Part shown: piece after piece, positions 43,912 to 51,531 of the stretch | How positions within the stretch are numbered: the stretch's first letter is position 1 | Layout: each line of letters opens with the position of its first letter | DNA from: Bacteroidales bacterium | GTDB lineage: Bacteria > Bacteroidota > Bacteroidia > Bacteroidales > P3 | Direction of reading: 5' to 3' | DNA: 55,481 bases | NCBI GenBank assembly: GCA_017960475.1 | Contig: JAGCZH010000002.1 | Location: forward strand, 1 to 55,481 | Position numbers and translations under genes: made by a program | The notes under the pieces: model-generated | The model's input: only the letters and a program-made list of their open reading frames with translations | Databases searched by the model: none | What the model was told of the DNA's origin: nothing

Positions 43912-44517
43912 ATGGAAATAAAAAGCGCTACATTCATAGTAAGCAATAGCGACTATCGCAAATGTCCCGACAATAATCTGCCGGAATATGCTTTCATTGG
44001 ACGCTCCAATGTCGGCAAATCGTCGTTGATAAATATGCTTACCCGCAACAAAAGCCTGGCAAAAACCAGCGTCAGGCCCGGCAAAACGCAACTCATCAAC
44101 CATTTCCTCATTAACAAAGAATGGTATCTTGTGGACTTGCCGGGCTACGGTTATGCCCGCGTGTCGAAAAGCGCTCGTGAGTCTTGGCAAAAAATGATAA
44201 ACGACTACTTCATCAATCGCAAAAATCTCGTAAACACCTTCGTTCTGATCGACTCACGCATACCTCCCAAAAAGATCGACCTGGATTTCCTTTCTTTTCT
44301 TGGACAAAACGGAATAGCGCTCTCTATTGTTTTCACCAAAGTAGACAAGCAAAACCAGAGCGAGACAGCTCGCAATGTCAACGCTTTCAAAGAGGCCATG
44401 CTGCAACAATGGGATGAACTGCCTCCTGTTTTCATCACATCCTCGGTGACAGGCACCGGCCGCAGCAAAATACTGGACTACATTGATTCTCTTAACACAA
44501 TGATAAACGCCCAATGA
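43912..44517 (+). CDS. engB: Ribosome biogenesis GTPase EngB (YsxC/YihA)
   Basis: EngB is a small GTPase required for late assembly of the 50S subunit. The 201-residue protein shows G1 GRSNVGKSSLIN, G3 DLPGYGYARVSK and G4 TKVDK, with a normal length. It starts 2 bp after glsB and its last 4 bp overlap dacB, so the four genes are almost certainly one operon. Confidence 0.96.
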   Translation: MEIKSATFIVSNSDYRKCPDNNLPEYAFIGRSNVGKSSLINMLTRNKSLAKTSVRPGKTQLINHFLINKEWYLVDLPGYGYARVSKSARESWQKMINDYFINRKNLVNTFVLIDSRIPPKKIDLDFLSFLGQNGIALSIVFTKVDKQNQSETARNVNAFKEAMLQQWDELPPVFITSSVTGTGRSKILDYIDSLNTMINAQ

Positions 44518-45995
44518 CAACAATCAGAAAAAAGACATCATATCTCTTTACCGCATTCATCTTTATTGCTGTAGCAACCATCACGCCTCATTACGCAATA
44601 TCCCAAAACACTGCCAATCTTCAAAAAACAGTGACCGACATCAGCAAAGAGGAGTCAATGAAGCACGGCTCCCTTGCGGTAAGTGTCTACAGCATCGACA
44701 GAAAAAGCCTTGTGTATGGATTCAACCAACAAAAATCTGTCATTCCTGCCTCGGTGACCAAACTCATCACCACCGCTGCTGGCTTTGAAAAACTTGGCAG
44801 TGGCTTCCGTTTCAGAACCACCCTTGGATATAGCGGCAACATCGACCAAAACGGAACCCTCCATGGCAACTTGTTTATTATAGGAGGCGGCGATCCTTTG
44901 CTGGGCTCCTACCGTTATAAGCAAACCGTTCCTGACAGCCTCTTTATAGCCTGGAAGCGTGCAGTGAGCGCAGCAGGAATCAAAGCCGTCGATGGGCGTG
45001 TACAGTACGACGCAAGCATTTTCGACAACCATCCCATAAACGACTCATGGCAATGGGGCGATATCGGAAACTACTATGGCAGTGGAGTCAATGGACTCAA
45101 CTTTCACGAAAACATGTTCTTCATACACTTCACTCCAGGCGCACGCATCGGTTATCCCGCCACCGTGTCCCGTACCGAGCCTAACGGGCTGGCGCTTCAT
45201 ATCATTAACGAAGTGACAACAGGGCCTGCGAAAACGGGCGACAAAGTGAATGTTTATGGCGACCCTGCCTCTACAATCCGCACATGCAGCGGCACAATGC
45301 CAATAGACAACAGGAATTTCTCGGTCCGCGCCTCTTTGCCAAAACCTGGCCAGGCATGTGCCGATCTTTTCACCGCTTATTTGCGTCGCAACAAGATCAG
45401 CGTCTCAGGTGCCGCATCAGAAGCTTTGAAACGTCCTTCCAACATGACGACACTTCTGGAATACACCTCCCCTACCTATTTCCTCATAGCCCAATACACC
45501 AACATGACTTCCAACAATACCTACGCCGAGTCTATTCATCGCTACATGGGATACAAGACCGGTGGATTAGGCAGCGCCGCCAATGGCTGTAAAGCTGTCG
45601 AGGACTACCTGAAGCTCCTTAAACTGGAACGCTCCGGCGTCTCTTTTGAAGACGGCAGCGGATTGTCAAGGAAAAACAGAGTGACCACCGATTTCCTGTG
45701 CCGCTTCCTTGTCGAAGTGTCTAAAGCATCTTATTTTGAGCTGTTTTACAAGACATTGCCTTCCGCAGGAGAAAACGGCACCGTGAAAAACATGCTCAAA
45801 AACCTTCCCGATGGCGTTACAATAAGGATGAAAAGCGGCTCGATGGGAGCAATACGCGCCTATTCCGGCTACATCACCAACGCTAAAGGCAACCAATATT
45901 GTTTCGCCGTCATAGCAAATGATTACGATTGCACTGAAGCACAAATAAAAGCCAAGCTGGAAAAAATTATTTTTGCCATCGCAACCATGGAATAA
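44514..45995 (+). CDS. dacB: D-alanyl-D-alanine carboxypeptidase/endopeptidase (PBP4, DacB family)
   Basis: The enzyme cleaves terminal D-Ala or D-Ala-mDAP cross-links in periplasmic peptidoglycan. The 493-residue protein starts with a signal segment (YLFTAFIFIAVATITPHYA). Catalytic motifs are PASVTKLIT (S-x-x-K), SNNTYAESI (S-x-N) and MKSGSMG (K-S-G). The large insertion between SxxK and SxN, typical of PBP4, is present. The start overlaps engB by 4 bp. It ends the glsA-glsB-engB-dacB operon. Confidence 0.94.
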   Translation: MTTIRKKTSYLFTAFIFIAVATITPHYAISQNTANLQKTVTDISKEESMKHGSLAVSVYSIDRKSLVYGFNQQKSVIPASVTKLITTAAGFEKLGSGFRFRTTLGYSGNIDQNGTLHGNLFIIGGGDPLLGSYRYKQTVPDSLFIAWKRAVSAAGIKAVDGRVQYDASIFDNHPINDSWQWGDIGNYYGSGVNGLNFHENMFFIHFTPGARIGYPATVSRTEPNGLALHIINEVTTGPAKTGDKVNVYGDPASTIRTCSGTMPIDNRNFSVRASLPKPGQACADLFTAYLRRNKISVSGAASEALKRPSNMTTLLEYTSPTYFLIAQYTNMTSNNTYAESIHRYMGYKTGGLGSAANGCKAVEDYLKLLKLERSGVSFEDGSGLSRKNRVTTDFLCRFLVEVSKASYFELFYKTLPSAGENGTVKNMLKNLPDGVTIRMKSGSMGAIRAYSGYITNAKGNQYCFAVIANDYDCTEAQIKAKLEKIIFAIATME

Positions 45996-46061
45996 ACGCC
46001 ATTTGGAAGAAAAAAAAATCTCCCCTAAAAATATTTTTTTTAATAGAATAAAAAAAGTTTG

Positions 46062-46069
46062 TATCTTTG
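46062..46069 (+). promoter_or_regulatory. -7 promoter box for DUF177-rpmF
   Basis: TATCTTTG followed by CA, 22 bp before the ATG at 46092. It shows that the longer frame from 46059 is not the real start. Confidence 0.75.
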
Positions 46070-46091
46070 CAAACTCAACAAATACGTGAAA

Positions 46092-46619
46092 ATGGAGCAC
46101 GGAGTAGACACAGAGATACAGTTCAGCGGCTTAAAACCAGGTATTTATAGTTATAAGTACACGCTGAATGACGTTTTTTTTTCAGAGTATAAAAATGAAA
46201 AAATACTGGGTGGAGAGGTCCATTTTGACGTAAAAATGGAGAAAAAAGAGAGGCTTCTGTTGTTTTTTTTCACCTTCTCAGGGAAAGTGAAGACAGAATG
46301 CGACAGATGTCTCAGTGAGATGGAATGGCCAGTTGAGGGAGAAGAGACTTTGTGCGTAAAGTTCAGTGACGAAGAAGAGAGTGAAGACGAAGAGATAGCC
46401 ATACTTCCTGAAAATGCCTACAAAATCAACTTGGCACAATGGATGTATGAATATGTAGCGGTTCGGATGCCCATACGATGTGTTCACGCTGACGACGAAA
46501 ACGGACAACCGACATGCGACCCAAAAATGTTAAGCTATCTGACAGAAGACGAAGAGAGCGAGAGTGAGGAAGAGTCTACAGATCCACGCTGGGATATACT
46601 TAAACAACTGAAAGACTGA
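46092..46619 (+). CDS. DUF177 (YceD-like) protein
   Basis: A 175-residue acidic protein with the DUF177 core GKVKTECDRCLSEMEWPVEGE and ENAYKINLAQWMYEYV, plus a second Cys in PIRCVHADD. DUF177 proteins are linked to rRNA/ribosome assembly in plants and bacteria and nearly always precede rpmF, as here. Two Glu-rich stretches (about 85-100 and 152-165) flank the core. The start is set by the promoter at 46062. Confidence 0.92.
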   Translation: MEHGVDTEIQFSGLKPGIYSYKYTLNDVFFSEYKNEKILGGEVHFDVKMEKKERLLLFFFTFSGKVKTECDRCLSEMEWPVEGEETLCVKFSDEEESEDEEIAILPENAYKINLAQWMYEYVAVRMPIRCVHADDENGQPTCDPKMLSYLTEDEESESEEESTDPRWDILKQLKD

Positions 46620-46689
46620 CGACAGCCAAATCAACGGTCTATTCAGATTATCAACAGAGAAAAAAATAAACAAATAAAAAATAATAATT

Positions 46690-46875
46690 ATGCCACATCC
46701 AAAACACAGATTCTCACAGACGAGAACAAGAAAGAGAAGAGCGCATGATGGACTTGAGGCTCCACAGCTGACCACATGCGACAACTGTGGCGCACAGGTT
46801 ATGCGCCACCATGTATGTCCCGAATGCGGATATTACAGAGGTAAACTTGCCATCGAAAAGAATGTAGAGGCTTAA
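46690..46875 (+). CDS. rpmF: 50S ribosomal protein L32
   Basis: A 61-residue bL32 beginning MPHPKHRFSQTRTRKRRAHD. The zinc ribbon is intact: CDNCGAQVMRHHVCPECGYY (two CxxC pairs). It lies 70 bp after the DUF177 gene in the conserved order. The plsX/fabH genes that often follow in other bacteria are absent; a terminator follows instead. Confidence 0.97.
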   Translation: MPHPKHRFSQTRTRKRRAHDGLEAPQLTTCDNCGAQVMRHHVCPECGYYRGKLAIEKNVEA

Positions 46876-46900
46876 GCTTCACCTTCTGGACGAACAGAAA

Positions 46901-46932
46901 AAGAGAGCCACTCATTCGGGTGGCTCTCTTTT
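46901..46932 (+). terminator. Terminator of DUF177-rpmF
   Basis: AAGAGAGCCAC and GTGGCTCTCTT form an 11-bp stem with an 8-nt loop followed by TT, 25 bp after the rpmF stop. Confidence 0.85.
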
Positions 46933-46993
46933 AACTTTCGACGAGACCATCAACAATAAAAAACACTATTCACCAATCACTCAGCCATAACCT

Positions 46994-48094
46994 ATGACCT
47001 ATTTCTCAGACCTTAACGACGACCAAATAGTGGAAGGACTTCGCAGGCATGACGAGACAATAACCCGCGACTATTTCTATGGATTCTGCCGTATAGCCTA
47101 TTTCCACCTCAACAAGTATTACCATCTTATTGGACAAGAGGGACTTGACTTTTACTCCCTTGCACATGAATATTACCTTTCCCTTGTCATGAAAGACTGG
47201 CTCCCTCTGACACACAGGAAGAAAGAGACGAAACTGTCTACCTGGATGGTAAATGGGTTTAGATACATTGTACTCGACAAAATTAAAGCTCTGCAGAGCA
47301 AGATGATGTACGAAAGCCTTGAGGAGCGCCTTATGCAACGCATGAGCGACAACAACATTGAAATCGAGGAAAACCCAATGAACTACGGCAGCACGCTTGA
47401 CGAATTATGTACAGAACTGGACATCCGAGCCATCGACCGACAAATACTAATAGCCCTGCTTCAAGACGGATACAAAAGTAAAGAGGTGGCGGGATGGCTT
47501 GGCATAACCCCGTCAGCGGTGTCTCAGCGTTACCATAGGATGCTGAACGAAAAGATAATACCCTATTTCAAAGTGGGATATCCTCATATCGCAAGGAAAT
47601 ATATGGAGGAGGCACGCCCCCGTATATGCTCCATACCATGCGAGAGCGCCTTCGAATATAATGAAGCGCCCACAAGGATGGCTATACCCTTGGAGAGTTT
47701 TGCGGAAAGGATGGAAAGGGATTCTGTCAGCGGCCTCTCTTTCACACAAACACCGAGACGGAACATTTTTGTTTTCGAAAGCAACCTGTTGGGCATACCC
47801 GCAAGCCGTTCGGCGGAAGAAGCCATACGGTATTATGGCGCAGAACGAGGACAATCCAATGGTATGCGTGGCAACAGCTATGCTATACCGACAATGCAAG
47901 GCGACGTAAAAACCATAGAGCCTTACGTGAATGAGTTCACCTCATTTGCACGAGGCAACAACAATATGCTATTCAATGTAAGCGACATAGGCGCCGACTC
48001 TGGATTCGACGCCTATGAAATCGCACCTCTTTTCCGCGAGGCCTCTCTTCTCGACAATGTCATACTGCCATCCGAGATGACTAACATCTTATAA
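46994..48094 (+). CDS. Sigma-factor-like protein fused to an A1S_2505-like C-terminal domain
   Basis: A 366-residue two-part protein. Residues about 1-200 resemble a short sigma-70-type factor: a helical region-2-like part (LDFYSLAHEYYLSLV, STWMVNGFRYIVLDKI) and a helix-turn-helix at about 158-182 (KSKEVAGWLGITPSAVSQRY). A linker of about 55 residues follows. Residues 257-362 (NIFVFESNLLG, GNSYAIPTMQG, EIAPLFREA, DNVILPSE) resemble a domain I know, from memory, from phage and bacterial hypothetical proteins. That domain's usual FGSN and IGCGxAG motifs are changed here to FESN and IGADSGF, suggesting a lost or altered pocket. No good promoter is visible. A VWA gene lies convergent. Confidence 0.72.
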   Translation: MTYFSDLNDDQIVEGLRRHDETITRDYFYGFCRIAYFHLNKYYHLIGQEGLDFYSLAHEYYLSLVMKDWLPLTHRKKETKLSTWMVNGFRYIVLDKIKALQSKMMYESLEERLMQRMSDNNIEIEENPMNYGSTLDELCTELDIRAIDRQILIALLQDGYKSKEVAGWLGITPSAVSQRYHRMLNEKIIPYFKVGYPHIARKYMEEARPRICSIPCESAFEYNEAPTRMAIPLESFAERMERDSVSGLSFTQTPRRNIFVFESNLLGIPASRSAEEAIRYYGAERGQSNGMRGNSYAIPTMQGDVKTIEPYVNEFTSFARGNNNMLFNVSDIGADSGFDAYEIAPLFREASLLDNVILPSEMTNIL

Positions 48095-48334
48095 TCAAAA
48101 TCATAGCATAACGACAATCAATAATCAAAAAAACAAGTTGCAACAATTTAAGATGTTGAATGTGATCCAAGAGGTATCTTTATACCCCATAGGGGATGTG
48201 AACACCTTTGAAATAAATAAACTAAAGTGAACAACATTAAACTTTAAATAATAGCTGCGACAGCAATAGATAAGACGTTGAATATTAACCTAAGAGGCAT
48301 CTTTAAACTTTAAACTTTACAAAACACACCGTCG
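48095..48334. repeat. 240-bp gap with two diverged copies of the GAGGCATCTTTA repeat
   Basis: Segments 48152-48190 and 48271-48309 are imperfect direct repeats: AAGATGTTGAAT with CCAAGAGGTATCTTTA, and AAGACGTTGAAT with CCTAAGAGGCATCTTTA. The second continues into AACTTTAAACTTTAC (to 48320), as at 32242-32274. No gene or clear terminator is visible between the two convergent coding regions. Confidence 0.65.
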
Positions 48335-49063
48335 TCATGCTTCGATTGAACTAGGATCGACTTTTCCAAGTTGCTCACGTATCTTTTTTAGACGCTCACT
48401 TGAGGAAGTCACCGATTGATCGTCATCGTCGACACTCATAGCCGATTTCTCGAAGAAAGAGAAAGCTTGCGGAGCCTCTATATTCTCAGCCATCATACAG
48501 ACCCTTGTATCGCGGGCCTCTCTCATCTCATGAAACATACGTTTTGTAGTGCTTGCGTCTTGCGAAAACGACAGGTGGTCGTTGATCGCCATACTTTTAG
48601 CCATCGACTCCACATCAAGATTGCTGGTACCGATAAGTGCTATTGTCCACCCCTGCTCTTTCTGTTGCTCGATGAGGCGTTTAATGTCAGAAAGAGAGTA
48701 TTCTCTGGAGGCGTTCTCATAGCCATCGGTTATGATGGTCACAATAACACCATCCTCCTTGGAGGCCACCTCTTTAATCCTGCTTATTCCAGAGCCTATT
48801 GCGTCGTACAGCGGAGTGCATCCTCCTGGCAAGTATTTGATCGTGAATGGGTCGACGCCCTCTGGCAAAGTACAATTGTAAATATAGTTCAGGTGATTTG
48901 AGTTGAATGTCACCAGGGTGACAGTCTGAACAATACTCGGGGTGTTTTTTTGAGACAATTTGATACTCTGAATGGTTTCGAGCATACCACTGACTGCCTG
49001 CTTTTCAATTGACATCATGCTTCCGCTTTCGTCTACAATAATCAAGTTGTGCATTTTTTTCAT
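48335..49063 (-). CDS. VWA-domain protein
   Basis: A 242-residue protein made mostly of one von Willebrand A domain with an intact MIDAS: D11-x-S13-x-S15 (VDESGSM), Thr83 (GGCTPLYDAIG) and Asp113 (IITDGYEN). There is no signal peptide, so it is cytoplasmic. The C-terminal 60 residues are charged and Ser-rich. Intracellular VWA proteins of this type (TerY-like) usually bind partner proteins through a metal ion. No ATPase or phosphatase partner is adjacent. It faces the sigma-like gene across a repeat-filled gap. Confidence 0.85.
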   Translation of the reverse strand: MKKMHNLIIVDESGSMMSIEKQAVSGMLETIQSIKLSQKNTPSIVQTVTLVTFNSNHLNYIYNCTLPEGVDPFTIKYLPGGCTPLYDAIGSGISRIKEVASKEDGVIVTIITDGYENASREYSLSDIKRLIEQQKEQGWTIALIGTSNLDVESMAKSMAINDHLSFSQDASTTKRMFHEMREARDTRVCMMAENIEAPQAFSFFEKSAMSVDDDDQSVTSSSERLKKIREQLGKVDPSSIEA

Positions 49064-49170
49064 AAGGCATTAAAATTTTGTATGTTAATAGATTTGATAT
49101 TTTGAAAAAGTGATTAAAGAATAAAAATTTCTATTTATGTAATGATAAAAAGATATAACGATATTGACTA

Positions 49171-49219
49171 TAAACCAAGAGTCACCTTTTAACCATTCAC
49201 GTTAAACTTTAAACTTTCT
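49171..49219 (+). repeat. Diverged CCAAGAG...TTTAAAC motif upstream of tcdA
   Basis: AAACCAAGAGTCACCTTTTA then GTTAAACTTTAAACTTTC, related to copies at 32242 and 48281. It lies in the ~300-bp gap between the divergent VWA and tcdA genes, which otherwise holds only the tcdA promoter. Confidence 0.5.
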
Positions 49220-49283
49220 TTTTGCGTTTACCAATTAAAAGAAAAAAAGGAGGCAAAAATTAAGCTGCAGGGTAAAAAAAATG

Positions 49284-49291
49284 TATTTTTG
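49284..49291 (+). promoter_or_regulatory. -7 promoter box for tcdA
   Basis: TATTTTTG followed by CA, 76 bp before the ATG at 49368. It overlaps the longer frame from 49281, which is therefore rejected as the start. Confidence 0.65.
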
Positions 49292-49367
49292 CATTTCACA
49301 AGGGAGCGCATACCCTACGCATCAATCTGAGTATCTACAAAATACAACGCAACACAACCATAAAAAA

Positions 49368-50177
49368 ATGTCAAAAAAAATATTTGACAGAGCACGACTT
49401 CTTCTTGGAGAAGAGACAATGAAAAGCATAGCCGACACAAGAGTCATTCTTTTTGGTGTCGGAGGAGTTGGCAGCTGGTGCGCCGAAAGCCTGGTACGCA
49501 GCGGCTTACAACATCTGACAATTGTAGATGGTGACAAGGTATGCGAAACCAATATTAACCGTCAGGCTTTAGCGACCACATCCACAATAGGTAAGATAAA
49601 AGTCGAAGCCATGCGCGACCGTTTGCTCGACATCAATCCCGACGCCAACATTAACGCCATCTTCAGCGTATACAACAAGGATAATGCCGACCAATTCAAA
49701 CTGGAGAGCTACGACTATGTCATTGACGCCATTGACAGTCTCAACGACAAAATGGAACTCATTCTCCACGCCACACATATTATGCGCCAACAGAAGGAGC
49801 AGCAACGTATCGCGCTGGGTGACACCAATAGACAGATGGAGGTAAGACCTCACACTCTGTTTTATAGTTCCATGGGGGCCGCGTTGAAGATAGACCCATT
49901 GAAGATTCGTATCAGCGAATTCTGGGAGATTGACGGCTGCCCGTTGGCTAGAGCGCTGCGTAAAAGGATGAAAAAAAAGGAGCTTTTCCCCGAATCGAAA
50001 TTCAAGTGCGTATGGTCGCCTGAGGTGTTGCCTAACCCAGGAGAGCCATCATGCTGTGACACATCCATATCTGATATTTCCAAGGCCCAAGTCAATGGCT
50101 CGATATCCCATATCACCGCCGTCTTCGGATTCAATATAGCCGCTCTGGTACTTCAGGATATTATGCGGCAGAAATAA
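49368..50177 (+). CDS. tcdA: tRNA threonylcarbamoyladenosine dehydratase TcdA
   Basis: TcdA cyclises t6A37 to ct6A in an ATP-dependent reaction, downstream of TsaE (also in this window). The 269-residue ThiF/E1-like protein shows the nucleotide loop LFGVGGVGSW, DGDKVCETNINRQ, DAIDSLNDK, and the C-terminal CVWSPE and PSCCDTSISD region. The start follows the promoter and gives the family's usual N-terminus (FDRARLLLGEETM). Confidence 0.93.
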   Translation: MSKKIFDRARLLLGEETMKSIADTRVILFGVGGVGSWCAESLVRSGLQHLTIVDGDKVCETNINRQALATTSTIGKIKVEAMRDRLLDINPDANINAIFSVYNKDNADQFKLESYDYVIDAIDSLNDKMELILHATHIMRQQKEQQRIALGDTNRQMEVRPHTLFYSSMGAALKIDPLKIRISEFWEIDGCPLARALRKRMKKKELFPESKFKCVWSPEVLPNPGEPSCCDTSISDISKAQVNGSISHITAVFGFNIAALVLQDIMRQK

Positions 50178-50226
50178 ACACTGTGATAACGCATTCCGCC
50201 ACAAAAGCGAAAAACTGTTTTTTCTT

Positions 50227-50258
50227 TTTGGCTCATGCCTATTATTTGTGTAATTTTG
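50227..50258 (+). promoter_or_regulatory. Promoter of the YitT-family gene
   Basis: TTTG at 50227-50230 and TAATTTTG at 50251-50258 are 20 bp apart, 53 bp before the ATG at 50312. Confidence 0.75.
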
Positions 50259-50311
50259 CATTTTGAAACAAACCAAATAACGATAATTAAAAAACACAAA
50301 GCTAATAAATT

Positions 50312-51250
50312 ATGAGCAAAATTCTAAATATTATCGGAACCAAAAAATTCTGGGTTGAACTCATCATCATGACACTCGGCATGATGGTCACCGCTGCCGC
50401 TGTATACTATTTCCTTGTACCCAGCAAGCTGATCATAGGCACAATATCGGGTCTCTCCATTGTGCTTAGCAATATTTTCTCCAACGGTCAGGGGCTTGGA
50501 ATATGGATTATGTGCATCAACATAGTCCTGCTGGTGCTTGCTTTCATTCTTATAGGGCATGAATTCGGCTTCAAGACCGTCTATACAGCCTTGATTCTTG
50601 GTCCGTTGACCGACTTTTGGGCCAAGGTTTTCCCTTGGGAGAGAATCGCAAACCCCAACCCCGTGACAGGAACACCATCCGTAATGGGAGACCCCTGGCT
50701 TGACCTGTGCTGCTTCGTATTGCTGCTAAGCGCCGCGCAAGCACTGATGTTCAGCATCAACGCCTCCACTGGCGGACTTGACATACTGGCTAAAATCGTC
50801 AACAAATTCCTCCACTTCGACATCGGCGCCTCGGTGTCGGTAGCTGGTGCCGTTATCTGCTGCACGGCATTTGCCATCAACCCATTCCGCATGGTCATCA
50901 TCGGCCTTATCGGCACCTGGATCAATGGTTTGGTTGTCGATTATTTCACCGCCACACTCAACAACAAGAAACGAGTCTGCATTGTGTCGAAAGACTATGA
51001 CCGTCTACGTCAGTACATAATCAACGACCTGCAAAGAGGCTGCACCATGTATGAGGTTATTGGCGGCTATTCCGGAGAAAAAAGCATCGAGCTTGAAGCC
51101 CTGCTCAACAAAGACGAGTTCTCAAAGCTGATGGACTATATCAACAAGAACGAGATTTCCGCTTTCACCACAGCCGGCAACGTCAGCGAGGTTTACGGAT
51201 TCTGGAACAAACACAAAAAGAAAAGCAAACAACATGCCGAGACCCGCTAA
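50312..51250 (+). CDS. YitT-family membrane protein (DUF161-DUF2179)
   Basis: A 312-residue inner-membrane protein with about five transmembrane helices (residues 15-220). Conserved features are AAAVYYFLVPSKLIIGTISG and NASTGGLDILAKIVNKF. A cytoplasmic DUF2179 domain of about 80 residues follows (GCTMYEVIGGYSGEK). YitT proteins are widespread with no established transport substrate. It is a single-gene unit with its own promoter and a hairpin behind it. Confidence 0.92.
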   Translation: MSKILNIIGTKKFWVELIIMTLGMMVTAAAVYYFLVPSKLIIGTISGLSIVLSNIFSNGQGLGIWIMCINIVLLVLAFILIGHEFGFKTVYTALILGPLTDFWAKVFPWERIANPNPVTGTPSVMGDPWLDLCCFVLLLSAAQALMFSINASTGGLDILAKIVNKFLHFDIGASVSVAGAVICCTAFAINPFRMVIIGLIGTWINGLVVDYFTATLNNKKRVCIVSKDYDRLRQYIINDLQRGCTMYEVIGGYSGEKSIELEALLNKDEFSKLMDYINKNEISAFTTAGNVSEVYGFWNKHKKKSKQHAETR

Positions 51251-51289
51251 AAAACAAGCCGGATTTCGTAGCATAACAGCGACAAATAC

Positions 51290-51335
51290 AACAGAATACG
51301 GGCGATGGAAGTTTTTCTATCGCCCGTATTCTGTT
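51290..51335 (+). terminator. Long hairpin after the YitT-family gene
   Basis: AACAGAATACGGGCGAT and its exact complement form 17-bp arms around a 12-nt loop, 40 bp after the stop. No T-tract follows, so it may act as an mRNA 3' stabiliser rather than a classical terminator. Confidence 0.7.
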
Positions 51336-51402
51336 ATCATGACATTGGACAGACAAAAAACATCAAAAACAGCATGATTTTCACTTTTTTTGCCCATTTT
51401 GC

Positions 51403-51431
51403 TTTGAAAATGTTTTTTTTGTGTACATTTG
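51403..51431 (+). promoter_or_regulatory. Promoter of thrS
   Basis: TTTG (51398-51401 or 51403-51406) and TACATTTG (51424-51431) have 22- or 17-bp spacing. The implied leader is about 95 nt and contains no element I recognise. Confidence 0.65.
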
Positions 51432-51531
51432 CAGTTCAACAATCGATACGAAAGAGGGCTGTTTTTGGCTGTATTTTCTTTTGTATCAGTTTGTTGTAAA
51501 TGTATTTAATATTTAGAAAACATACTATAAA

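Noticed and set aside
46059..46091. Longer DUF177 start
   Set aside because: It overlaps the TATCTTTG promoter box.
48335..49063. Tellurite-resistance (ter) system
   Set aside because: The VWA protein is TerY-like in form, but no terD-, terC- or kinase-type genes are present.
49281..49367. Longer tcdA start
   Set aside because: Its ATG overlaps the TATTTTTG promoter box and the added residues do not resemble the family.
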